Assembly: GCA_025928645.1 (NCBI GenBank)
Contig: JAICJD010000023.1
Span: 1-32,540 of the forward strand
Reading direction: 5' to 3'
DNA length: 32,540 bases
Source: Gemmatimonadales bacterium
GTDB lineage: Bacteria; Gemmatimonadota; Gemmatimonadetes; Gemmatimonadales; GWC2-71-9
Of the stretch, positions 24,516 to 31,260 are shown piece after piece. How positions within the stretch are numbered: position 1 is the stretch's first letter; each line of letters starts with the position of its first letter. A program made the translations under genes and the position numbers. Under the pieces are notes generated by a model that worked only from the letters and a program-made list of their open reading frames with translations, searched no databases and was not told where the DNA came from.

Positions 24516-24552
24516 TTGACTGGGCCGTTCCGCTGCAACATATTTGTTGCAG
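24516..24552 (+). promoter_or_regulatory. Promoter and operator of the toxin-antitoxin operon
   Basis: TTGACT (24516-24521) and CATATT (24539-24544) have a 17-nt spacer. The perfect inverted repeat CTGCAACA-N4-TGTTGCAG (24533-24552) covers the -10 and the expected start of transcription. This is the position expected for autorepression by the Xre-type antitoxin encoded 19 bp downstream. Confidence 0.75.
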
Positions 24553-24570
24553 ACGAAAGGACCGGTCACC

Positions 24571-24933
24571 ATGGCTCGACGACATACGCCGCGGCAGCGG
24601 CGCCTCACGCTCGCCCAGGCGAGCGTCGATGCCGGCGAGGTGGTGTTCGGGAGCCGCGCCGCCCTGGCCGAGTGGGCGGGCAGCCACCGAAGCCAGATCA
24701 GCCGTGTGGCCAAGGGGCAGGAGATCGGCGGCGAGGCGGGATGGCGGATCGCCGGACTCGCCGCGGTCGTCACCGCGCTGCTCGACATCTACGAGCCGGA
24801 GGCGGTGGCGGGATGGTTTCACGGCGCCAACCCCCAGCTCCGGGACCGGCGGCCGCTCGACGTCCTGGCCGAGGGCGACGTGGCCGCGGTCATGGCGGCC
24901 GTCCAGGCCGCGCGCACCGGTGCCTATGCGTGA
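24571..24933 (+). CDS. Xre/MbcA/ParS-type antitoxin
   Basis: A 120-residue antitoxin. After a basic N terminus (MARRHTPRQRRLT), residues about 25-75 form an Xre-like helix-turn-helix (SRAALAEWAGSHRSQISRVA). The C terminus has the DUF2384 toxin-binding pattern: LLDIYEPEAVAGWFHGANPQLRDRRPLDVL and a final alanine-rich helix. It should bind the RES toxin encoded next and repress its own promoter through the palindrome at 24533-24552. ATG 24571 is preferred over TTG 24544 because GAAAGGA (24555-24561) lies 9 nt upstream and the earlier codon lies inside the operator. Its TGA overlaps the toxin GTG. Confidence 0.88.
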   Translation: MARRHTPRQRRLTLAQASVDAGEVVFGSRAALAEWAGSHRSQISRVAKGQEIGGEAGWRIAGLAAVVTALLDIYEPEAVAGWFHGANPQLRDRRPLDVLAEGDVAAVMAAVQAARTGAYA

Positions 24934-25529
24934 GCCCGGCTGAGCGCTCCACTTGGCGCTGTTTCCCTCACGACCCGGCCGCACCGGCCGGGTCGCCTTT
25001 TTCGAGTACCTCGCTGGCGCCGGGGCAGACCGTAGGGCGGTTCGACCTGCACGATCGCCCGCCGGTCCGCTATCTGGCGGAGACGGGGGACCACGCCGTC
25101 GCCGAAGCGCTCTCGCCGTTCCGCGGCACCCGGTTCCGTCCGGCATACCTGCGGCAAGGTGGACACCGGCTCGCCCTGGTCGAGGTGACCCTCGCGCGCT
25201 CGCTCGTCTCCCGCATCGTCGACTGTACCGACCCGGCTGTCCTCGCGGCCCTCGGACTCAGGCCGGATGACCTGGCCCATCACGACCGCGCGGTTACCCA
25301 AGCGATCGCCCGCCGGCTCCACGACCTGGGCGAAGGGAAGGAGCAGCGCGCCGGTCTCAGGTGGTGGTCGGCCCTGACCGGCGCGTGGCACACGTTCGTG
25401 CTGTTCACCGATCGCGAGCGCGCGGACGAGGTCGCGTTCGGTGTCCCGCGAACGATCGAGGTGGACGACGAAGAGGTCGTTCGTGCCCTCAGCGTGCTGG
25501 GGATCAGGCGTTCGGTGGCGACGGCATGA
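24930..25529 (+). CDS. RES-domain toxin (NAD+-consuming type)
   Basis: A 199-residue RES-family protein. Known members (MbcT, ParT) degrade NAD+ or ADP-ribosylate targets and stop growth. The conserved points are visible: Arg in TWRCF near the N terminus, Tyr and Glu in VRYLAETGDHAVAEALSPFRG, and the C-terminal WW-ALTGAWHTFVLFTDR region. GTG 24930 overlaps the antitoxin stop (GTGA), so translation is coupled. Unusually, codons 14-25 contain an intrinsic-terminator-like hairpin (24971-25002). A start after the hairpin would remove the conserved WR, so the long form is preferred. Confidence 0.87.
   Translation: MSPAERSTWRCFPHDPAAPAGSPFSSTSLAPGQTVGRFDLHDRPPVRYLAETGDHAVAEALSPFRGTRFRPAYLRQGGHRLALVEVTLARSLVSRIVDCTDPAVLAALGLRPDDLAHHDRAVTQAIARRLHDLGEGKEQRAGLRWWSALTGAWHTFVLFTDRERADEVAFGVPRTIEVDDEEVVRALSVLGIRRSVATA
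24971..25002 (+). terminator. Intrinsic terminator inside the RES toxin gene
   Basis: CGACCCGGCCG (24971-24981) pairs perfectly with CGGCCGGGTCG (24985-24995) around a CAC loop, and CCTTTTT follows at once (24996-25002). The 11-bp GC-rich stem plus U-run is the textbook shape of a rho-independent terminator. It lies 38 bp after the antitoxin stop and within the toxin frame. Confidence 0.75.
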
Positions 25530-25620
25530 GGCTTGGCGCGGGGGCAGCGATCCGGCGGCCGGCCTCGCCCGCATGCCGCTCCGGTGTACCTTGGGAGCAC
25601 CCGCCCACCCGGAGCGCGCG

Positions 25621-26028
25621 ATGCTCATCCATCTCCCGGTTCCTCTCCCCCGGCTCCTCCCCTATGCCGACGTCGCGGTGCTGCTCATGCGCCTTCTCGT
25701 CGGCGCGGTGTTCGTGACGAGTGGCTGGAGGCACCTGAAGGACCCCGTCGCCCGCGGCAAAAGCATCGGCGCCTCGCCCGGGTTCACCCGGTTTCTCGGC
25801 GCTGCCGAGCTGGCCGGCGGACTCGGCGTGGCGTTCGGGGTGCTGGCCCAGCTCGCCGCGCTCGGCCTCATTCTGATCATGCTCGGCGCCATCCAGAAGA
25901 AGATCTTCGTGTGGCACACTGGCTTCTGGGGCAAGCACGGGACCGACGGCTGGCACTACGACCTGGCGTTCGCGGTGATGTGCCTGGTGATCGCCACGAC
26001 CGCCGGCGGGCGCTACGTGCTGGTCTGA
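25621..26028 (+). CDS. DoxX family membrane protein
   Basis: A 135-residue protein with four hydrophobic helices matching DoxX: MRLLVGAVFVTSGWRHLKDP, then FTRFLGAAELAGGLGVAFGVLAQLAALGLILIMLGAI (about residues 58-94) and a C-terminal YDLAFAVMCLVIATTAGGRY. Members are linked to thiosulfate:quinone oxidoreductase or oxidative stress, but most have unknown roles. The ATG has GGAG 7 nt upstream. A TACCTT hexamer (25587-25592) upstream may be its -10 element, though no -35 is recognisable. Confidence 0.88.
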   Translation: MLIHLPVPLPRLLPYADVAVLLMRLLVGAVFVTSGWRHLKDPVARGKSIGASPGFTRFLGAAELAGGLGVAFGVLAQLAALGLILIMLGAIQKKIFVWHTGFWGKHGTDGWHYDLAFAVMCLVIATTAGGRYVLV

Positions 26029-26038
26029 CGTTCCGCCA

Positions 26039-26068
26039 TTGACAAGGGCCTGGATAGTCCGCTTGAAT
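26039..26068 (+). promoter_or_regulatory. Weak candidate promoter of the sdh operon
   Basis: A perfect TTGACA (26039-26044) is followed after 18 nt by TTGAAT (26063-26068), which lacks the important A at position 2 of the -10. It lies 130 bp before the first sdh gene and nothing else of note is seen in 26029-26200. Confidence 0.3.
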
Positions 26069-26200
26069 TTGCTGGCCGGTCGGGGCGGGTCGCGCCGCCG
26101 GCGTCTCCAGTCCCGACGACTGCGGTGATCGAGCCACGGCGAGCCGCCTGACTCGGCCGCTTCGCGCCGGGCGACCTCCCACCTCGGAGGCTCGAGGCCG

Positions 26201-27004
26201 ATGGCCGACGTGCCCCACCCCCTCACCCGCCGCCGCTTCGGCGCGACGATGCGCCGGGACGCATGGTGGCTCCAGCCTGCGCTCGTCTTCGTCCTGCTCT
26301 CGAGCTTCATCGTCTACGCCACCTGGGCCGCGTTCCAGGGCGCGCACTACACATTCGGGCCATACCTGTCGCCGTTCTACTCGCCGGAGCTGTTCGGGAG
26401 CTCGCCACACGCGTGGTTCGGCCCGAAGCCGGCCTGGTGGCCGCGCTGGCTCGTCTTCTCGCCCGCGCTCCTGATCCTCCCGTTCCCCGGACTGTTCCGC
26501 GTCACCTGCTACTACTACCGCGGCGCGTACTACAAGGCGTTCTGGGCCGACCCGCCGGCCTGCAGCGTGGGCGAGCCGCGAGCCCGCTACCGGGGCGAGG
26601 CGTCGTTCCCGCTCATCGTCCAGAACATCCATCGGTACTTCCTCTACATCGCGCTCTTTTTCCTGGTCGTGCTGCTGTCGGATGTCTGGAAGGCGCTCTG
26701 GTTCTTTGACTCGGCGACGGGGCGGGCGACCTTCGGCATCGGCGTGGGCACGCTGGTGCTCGCGGTCAACGTCGTTCTCCTCGGCGGGTACACTCTCGGC
26801 TGCCACTCGATGCGACACGTGATCGGGGGTTACCTGGATCGCCTCTCCGGACGCCCGGTCCGGCGCCGGCTCTACGCCTGCTCGAGCTGCCTCAACCGCG
26901 CCCACATGCGTTGGGCCTGGTGCAGTCTGTTCTCGGTGGCGTTCGCGGACCTCTACATCCGGCTTTGCTCGATGGGCGTGTGGACGGACTGGCGGATTTT
27001 ATGA
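26201..27004 (+). CDS. sdhC: Succinate dehydrogenase membrane anchor (Sdh1-type)
   Basis: A 267-residue membrane protein with about five hydrophobic helices (25-46, 83-99, 145-168, 179-200 and 238-258). It is the only anchor gene before sdhA and sdhB. It resembles the single anchor subunit of actinobacterial/mycobacterial Sdh1 rather than the short SdhC/SdhD pair. It is rich in potential metal ligands: C103, C121, H144, C201-H202 and H206 in TLGCHSMRHVIGG, and C227, C230 and H235 in CSSCLNRAH. Known Sdh1 enzymes carry a membrane-embedded Rieske-type [2Fe-2S] cluster instead of haem, and these residues would suit that; the assignment is inference. GGAGG (26186-26190) and GAGG (26194-26197) precede the ATG. 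Confidence 0.8.
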   Translation: MADVPHPLTRRRFGATMRRDAWWLQPALVFVLLSSFIVYATWAAFQGAHYTFGPYLSPFYSPELFGSSPHAWFGPKPAWWPRWLVFSPALLILPFPGLFRVTCYYYRGAYYKAFWADPPACSVGEPRARYRGEASFPLIVQNIHRYFLYIALFFLVVLLSDVWKALWFFDSATGRATFGIGVGTLVLAVNVVLLGGYTLGCHSMRHVIGGYLDRLSGRPVRRRLYACSSCLNRAHMRWAWCSLFSVAFADLYIRLCSMGVWTDWRIL

Positions 27005-27035
27005 ACCCCGTGAGCCATCCTTCGAGTCATGCCTC

Positions 27036-27104
27036 GAGTCACCCTGAGCGAAGCGAAGGGGCCATGCGCCGACGCATGCCCCTTCGCTTCGCTCAGGGTG
27101 ACTC
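27036..27104. repeat. Long palindromic repeat between sdhC and sdhA
   Basis: Two arms of about 32 bp starting GAGTCACCCTGAGCGAAGCG pair with one bulged C around a CCGA loop (27036-27104). The sequence belongs to the same family as 8797 and 28946. As RNA it would form a very stable hairpin in the middle of the sdh operon, which could lower or stabilise downstream expression. Confidence 0.9.
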
Positions 27105-27124
27105 CTGACTCCCTAGCCCGATCG

Positions 27125-28939
27125 ATGCCCGACTACCAGACCTTCGACCACGACGTGCTGGTGATCGGCGCCGGCGGCGCCGGCCTTCGGGCCGCGGTCG
27201 CGGCGTCGGCGGCGGGCGTGAAGGTCGGACTGGTGTGCAAGTCGCTCCTGGGCAAGGCGCACACGGTGATGGCCGAAGGGGGGATCGCGGCGTCGCTCGC
27301 CAACGTGGACAGCCGGGACAACTGGCAGGTCCACTTCGCCGACACGATGCGCGGCGGCCAGTACATCAACAACTGGCGCATGGCCGAGCTGCATGCCAAG
27401 GAAGCGCCGGAGCGGGTGCGCGAGCTCGAGGCCTGGGGCGCGCTGTTCGACCGGACGCCGGACGGGCGCATCCTCCAGCGCAATTTCGGCGGCCACAAGT
27501 ACCCGCGCCTCGCGCACGTGGGCGACCGGACCGGACTCGAGATGATCCGGACGCTGCAGGACCACAGCATCCATCAGAGCATCGACGTGCACATGGAGTG
27601 TACGGTGCTCCGGCTGTTCACCGACGGCGGGCGCATCGCGGGCGCGCTGGGCTACGACCGTGAGCGCGGCCGGTTCCGCCTCTACCGCTCGCGGGCCGTC
27701 ATCCTCGCCACCGGGGGCGTCGGCCGGGCCTACGCGATCACCAGCAACAGCTGGGAGTACACCGGCGACGGCCACGCGCTCGCCTATCACGCGGGGGCCG
27801 CACTCCAGGACATGGAGTTCGTGCAGTTCCACCCCACGGGCATGATCTGGCCGCCCAGCGTGCGCGGCATCCTCGTGACCGAAGGCGTGCGGGGCGAAGG
27901 CGGCGTGCTGCTCAACAATCAGGGCCGGCGGTTCATGTTCGACGACATCCCCGAGAACTACCGCGCCCAGACCGCCGACAGCGAGGACGAGGGCTGGCGC
28001 TATACGCAGGGCGACAAGAACGCGCGCCGGCCCCCGGAGCTGCTGACCCGCGACCACGTCGCCCGCTGTATCCGGCGCGAGGTAGCGGAGGGGCGCGGCA
28101 GCCCGCACGGCGGCGTGTTCCTCGACATCTCCTGGATCCGGCAGCGGCTGCCCAACGCCCGCGAGCACATCATCCGCAAGCTGCCGAGCATGTATCACCA
28201 GTTCAAGCAGCTCGCGGACATCGACATCACCACCACGCCGATGGAAGTCGGTCCCACCACGCACTACATCATGGGTGGCATCCGGGTGGACGGCGACAGC
28301 CAGATGTCGACGGTGCCCGGCCTGTTCGCGGCCGGCGAGTGCGCGGCCGGCCTGCACGGCGCGAACCGGCTGGGCGGGAACTCGCTGTCCGACCTGCTGG
28401 TCTTCGGCAAGCGCGCGGGGGAATACGCGGCGCGGTTCCCCCGCGAGTCCGGCGCCGCGAGCATCGACCCCGCGCAGGTGGAGGACGCGGTGCGTCAGGC
28501 GCTCGCGCCCTTCGAGCGCACGGGGAACGGCGGGGGCCCCTATCAGGTGCAGCACGATCTGCAGCAGACGATGCAGGAGCTCGTGGGCATCGTGCGCACC
28601 GCGGGCGAGATGGAGCGGGCGCTCGACCGGCTCGCGCAGCTCAAGGAACGGGCCGTCGGGGTGGGCGTCCCGGGCAACCGCGAATACAACCCGGGCTGGC
28701 ACACCGCGCTCGACCTCGGCAACCTGCTCACCGTTTCCGAGGCAATCACGCGGGCCGCGCTCGAGCGCCGGGAAAGCCGCGGCGGGCATTTCCGCGAGGA
28801 CTGCCCCGAGAAGGACCCGGCCGGCGCCCGGTTCAACATCGTGGTGCGGAAGGGAGCGGACGGCAGGATGCAGCTCACCCGCGAGCCGATCGCGGAGATG
28901 CCCGCGGAGCTCAGGCAGGTCATCGAGGAGCAGAAGTAG
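27125..28939 (+). CDS. sdhA: Succinate dehydrogenase flavoprotein subunit
   Basis: A 604-residue flavoprotein that oxidises succinate to fumarate at the cytoplasmic face of complex II. The dinucleotide fold VLVIGAGGAGLRAA (11-24) binds FAD. H46 in KAHTVMAEGG is the expected covalent FAD attachment site. Active-site blocks are FVQFHPTGM, TEGVRGEGG and GANRLGGNSLSDLLVFG. The C-terminal domain is helical and ends in basic residues. ATG 27125 follows the palindrome and lacks a good Shine-Dalgarno; an in-frame extension to 27029 would run through the repeat and is rejected. It forms the operon with the anchor and iron-sulfur genes. Confidence 0.96.
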   Translation: MPDYQTFDHDVLVIGAGGAGLRAAVAASAAGVKVGLVCKSLLGKAHTVMAEGGIAASLANVDSRDNWQVHFADTMRGGQYINNWRMAELHAKEAPERVRELEAWGALFDRTPDGRILQRNFGGHKYPRLAHVGDRTGLEMIRTLQDHSIHQSIDVHMECTVLRLFTDGGRIAGALGYDRERGRFRLYRSRAVILATGGVGRAYAITSNSWEYTGDGHALAYHAGAALQDMEFVQFHPTGMIWPPSVRGILVTEGVRGEGGVLLNNQGRRFMFDDIPENYRAQTADSEDEGWRYTQGDKNARRPPELLTRDHVARCIRREVAEGRGSPHGGVFLDISWIRQRLPNAREHIIRKLPSMYHQFKQLADIDITTTPMEVGPTTHYIMGGIRVDGDSQMSTVPGLFAAGECAAGLHGANRLGGNSLSDLLVFGKRAGEYAARFPRESGAASIDPAQVEDAVRQALAPFERTGNGGGPYQVQHDLQQTMQELVGIVRTAGEMERALDRLAQLKERAVGVGVPGNREYNPGWHTALDLGNLLTVSEAITRAALERRESRGGHFREDCPEKDPAGARFNIVVRKGADGRMQLTREPIAEMPAELRQVIEEQK

Positions 28940-28945
28940 GAACGC

Positions 28946-29029
28946 TCATCCCGAGGGGGCGAAGCGACCGAGGGACTTGCCGGCGCGTTTCCCGAACCGT
29001 TCGAGAATCCCTCGCTTCGCTCGGGATGA
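28946..29029. repeat. Imperfect palindromic repeat between sdhA and sdhB
   Basis: The arms begin TCATCCCGAG and end CTCGGGATGA. The right arm reads TCCCTCGCTTCGCTCGGG. The left arm carries two 3-4-nt insertions (GGG and ACC). The sequence is a diverged relative of the 27036 repeat and lies in the 167-bp gap between sdhA and sdhB. Confidence 0.75.
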
Positions 29030-29106
29030 CAGATTGGTGCGCCAGCCCCCGCGCCCTGAATGACCATCGGAACGCTGGTGACAGATCGGACAGGAGGCCC
29101 ACCCTG

Positions 29107-29940
29107 GTGACGGATACGCTGAAGCCCGACCTGGCCGAGACCGGCGCGGTCGAGGAGACCGAACCGCCTCGGCCACACGCCGAGCCGCAGGGGAGCGCGA
29201 CGTTCCGCGTCTGGCGCGGCGACAGGAGCGGCGGGCGGTTCGTGGACTATCGGACGGCGGTGTCGCCCGGGATGGTCGTGCTCGACGCCGTCCACCAGAT
29301 CCAGGCCGAGCAGGCCAACGACCTGGCGGTGCGCTGGAACTGCAAGGCCGGCAAGTGCGGCTCGTGCTCCGCCGAGGTGAATGGCCAGCCCAAGCTCATG
29401 TGCATGACCCGGCTGAGCGAGCTGCCGCTGGACCAGCCGGTCACCGTCGAGCCGATGCGCTCCTTCCCCCCGATCAAGGACCTGGTGACCGACGTCTCCT
29501 GGAACTTCCGGGTGAAGACCCGGATCGCCCCGTTCACGCCCCGCCCGCCGGACGCGCCCGACGGCACCTGGCGCATCGCGCAGTCCGATGTGGACCGGGT
29601 GCAGGAATTCCGGAAATGCATCGAGTGCTTCCTGTGCCAGGACGTCTGCCACGTGCTGCGGGACCACCACCTGCACGAGGAGTTCATCGGGCCGCGGTTT
29701 CTGGTGTACGTGGCGGCGCTCGAGATGCACCCGCTCGACACCGGCGACCGGGTAGAGGCCCTCCGCCGGGCGCACGGGATCGGGTACTGCAACATCACCA
29801 AGTGCTGCACCAAGGTGTGTCCCGAGCACATCACCATCACCGACAACGCGATCATCCCGCTCAAGGAACGGGTCGTGGACCAGTTCTTCGATCCGCTCGG
29901 CAAGCTGCTCAAGGTGTTCAGCAGGAGGGAGCAACCGTGA
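29107..29940 (+). CDS. sdhB: Succinate dehydrogenase iron-sulfur subunit
   Basis: A 277-residue electron-transfer subunit. [2Fe-2S] ligands are C79, C84, C87 and C99 (NCKAGKCGSC and LMC). The [4Fe-4S] motif is CIECFLCQDVC (C171, C174, C177, C181). The [3Fe-4S] group comes from CNITKCCTKVCPE (C228, C233/C234, C238). Electrons pass from SdhA FAD to the membrane anchor. A 30-residue Glu/Pro-rich N-terminal extension precedes the ferredoxin fold. GTG 29107 has AGGAGG (29093-29098) 8 nt upstream. Its TGA overlaps the start of the next gene (GTGA). Confidence 0.95.
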   Translation: MTDTLKPDLAETGAVEETEPPRPHAEPQGSATFRVWRGDRSGGRFVDYRTAVSPGMVVLDAVHQIQAEQANDLAVRWNCKAGKCGSCSAEVNGQPKLMCMTRLSELPLDQPVTVEPMRSFPPIKDLVTDVSWNFRVKTRIAPFTPRPPDAPDGTWRIAQSDVDRVQEFRKCIECFLCQDVCHVLRDHHLHEEFIGPRFLVYVAALEMHPLDTGDRVEALRRAHGIGYCNITKCCTKVCPEHITITDNAIIPLKERVVDQFFDPLGKLLKVFSRREQP

Positions 29941-30446
29941 CGGACCGGTACGAGCTCAAGCGCATCTCGCGCGAGGGGATCCCGGCGGCGCTGCAGAAGG
30001 CCGAGCGCTACCGGGTCATCAACGATCCCTCCTCGGCGGAGAGTATCTGCCTGGACGTGCTGGAGGTGGAGCCCGGGAACCAGGAGGCGCTGGTGACGCT
30101 GGTGCTCGCCATTACCGACCAGTTCCCGAGCGCGCCGGCGGAGGGCGTTCGCCGGGCCAAGGAGCTGCTACCGCAGCTCAAGGACGACTACAAGCGCGCG
30201 TACTACTCCGGCATCGTCGCCGAGCGCTGCGCCAAGGCGTACGTCCGGCGCGGAACGATGGGGTCCGGCGAGCTGGCCTACCACTGGTTCCGCGAGGCGA
30301 TGGGCTGGTACGAGCAGGCGGAAAAGCGACGGCCGGCCGGCAACGACGAGGCGATCCTTCGGTGGAACACCTGCGCCCGCATCCTCGCCCGTGACGAGCA
30401 CATCCGGCCGCGAGTGGAGGAGCCGGTCTCGCCGGGCTCGGAGTGA
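29937..30446 (+). CDS. Helical TPR-like protein cotranscribed with sdhB
   Basis: A 169-residue soluble protein that I do not recognise by name. It starts at GTG 29937, overlapping the sdhB stop (GTGA), with AGGAGGGA just upstream, so it is clearly translated with sdhB. The sequence is helical with TPR-like spacing: ALQKAERYRVINDPSSAESICLDVLEVEPGNQEALVTLVLAI and a terminal AYHWFREAMGWYEQAEKRRPAGNDEAILRWNTC region (both described, residues about 15-57 and 102-135). It has no signal peptide or membrane segment. Coupling to sdhB suggests a complex II assembly factor or partner, which is inference. Confidence 0.75.
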   Translation: MTDRYELKRISREGIPAALQKAERYRVINDPSSAESICLDVLEVEPGNQEALVTLVLAITDQFPSAPAEGVRRAKELLPQLKDDYKRAYYSGIVAERCAKAYVRRGTMGSGELAYHWFREAMGWYEQAEKRRPAGNDEAILRWNTCARILARDEHIRPRVEEPVSPGSE

Positions 30447-30471
30447 TCCCGACGGAGCAGATGGCCTGGTA

Positions 30472-31122
30472 CTACCCGTCCGCGCCGCTCTTCACCGCCC
30501 TCCGCCCGACCTCGAAACAGCAGCGCAGCCGGGCCTCGACGTCACAACACTTGGCGACCGCGATCCCGGCGAACTCGGCGAGCAGGCTCTCCACCGCGTT
30601 GCAGGCCTCCGGGTGCCGCTGCGTTGCCGCCGAGAGCGGGCAGCCGTAGCCGCGAATCAGATAGCCTCCGGCGTGCTCCTCCACCTGGGCGACGCCGCCG
30701 AGCTCGTTGAGGAGCGCGCTCGCCGCCTCCGCCCGCTGCCGCAGGTCGCCGGTCGGCCTCGGCCGATCGGCCATCAGGCGCCGACCCACGTCGTGCATCA
30801 GCCCATCGAACTCTGCGGCATCGAGCCGCTCATCCAACACGTGCAGCAGCTCGGTCAGCACGGGCGCGTAGGCCCGTGAGAACATGAGCTCCGCCTCGGC
30901 GGTGAGGAGGTAGGTCCGCGCCGGCTTGCTTACGCCGCGGCGCGATTCCCCCTGCCCCACCAGCCCATCTCGTTCCAGTATGGCAAGCTGTGCCCGCACC
31001 GCGTTCCCCGTCAGGCCGAGTCCCCCCGCCAGTTCGTCGACCGTCATCGGGCCGCGCCGCAGCAGTCCCATGACCTGCCCGGCAGGGCTGGCGAGTAAAC
31101 GGTTCCAATACGGTACGCGCAT
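30472..31122 (-). CDS. SufR-like winged-helix regulator with C-terminal cysteines
   Basis: A 216-residue repressor-type protein. Residues about 5-75 form a winged helix (MTVDELAGGLGLTGNAVRAQLAILERDGLV). The C-terminal part resembles the iron-sulfur repressor SufR: YGCPL at 159-163, then CX12C (C161 and C174 in RHPEAC), followed by C192-C193 and C201-C202. Such cysteines can hold an Fe-S cluster that controls DNA binding; the exact ligands are not certain. The start at 31122 has GGGAGGAG just upstream on the minus strand. It diverges from the cytochrome lipoprotein across a shared 28-bp palindrome. No suf genes are present in the window. Confidence 0.8.
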   Translation of the reverse strand: MRVPYWNRLLASPAGQVMGLLRRGPMTVDELAGGLGLTGNAVRAQLAILERDGLVGQGESRRGVSKPARTYLLTAEAELMFSRAYAPVLTELLHVLDERLDAAEFDGLMHDVGRRLMADRPRPTGDLRQRAEAASALLNELGGVAQVEEHAGGYLIRGYGCPLSAATQRHPEACNAVESLLAEFAGIAVAKCCDVEARLRCCFEVGRRAVKSGADG

Positions 31123-31167
31123 CAGGGACTCCTCCCGGCAACGGTGATCCGGGGACCGCAGCGGTGG

Positions 31168-31195
31168 AGATTTTGCAGATTTATCTGGAAAATCT
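31168..31195. promoter_or_regulatory. 28-bp operator-like palindrome in the divergent region
   Basis: AGATTTT (31168-31174) is inverted at 31189-31195, and CAGAT-TT-ATCTG (31176-31187) shares the same centre, so 24 of 28 positions are symmetrical. It is AT-rich in a GC-rich genome and lies between the SufR-like gene and the cytochrome gene, where both promoters must be. It is the best candidate for the regulator's binding site. Confidence 0.75.
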
Positions 31196-31260
31196 TAGAT
31201 TGTGCCGTTCTGATAAAGTTAGCCTCGTCCCACCCATTCTACCCCAGGAGAGCCAAGCAC

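Noticed and set aside
27029-27124. N-terminal extension of SdhA to 27029
   Set aside because: The extra 32 codons are the palindromic repeat itself and do not resemble any SdhA N terminus.
27113-28789. Minus-strand open frame of 558 codons opposite sdhA
   Set aside because: Composition is typical of antisense high-GC frames, and the plus strand encodes an unmistakable flavoprotein.
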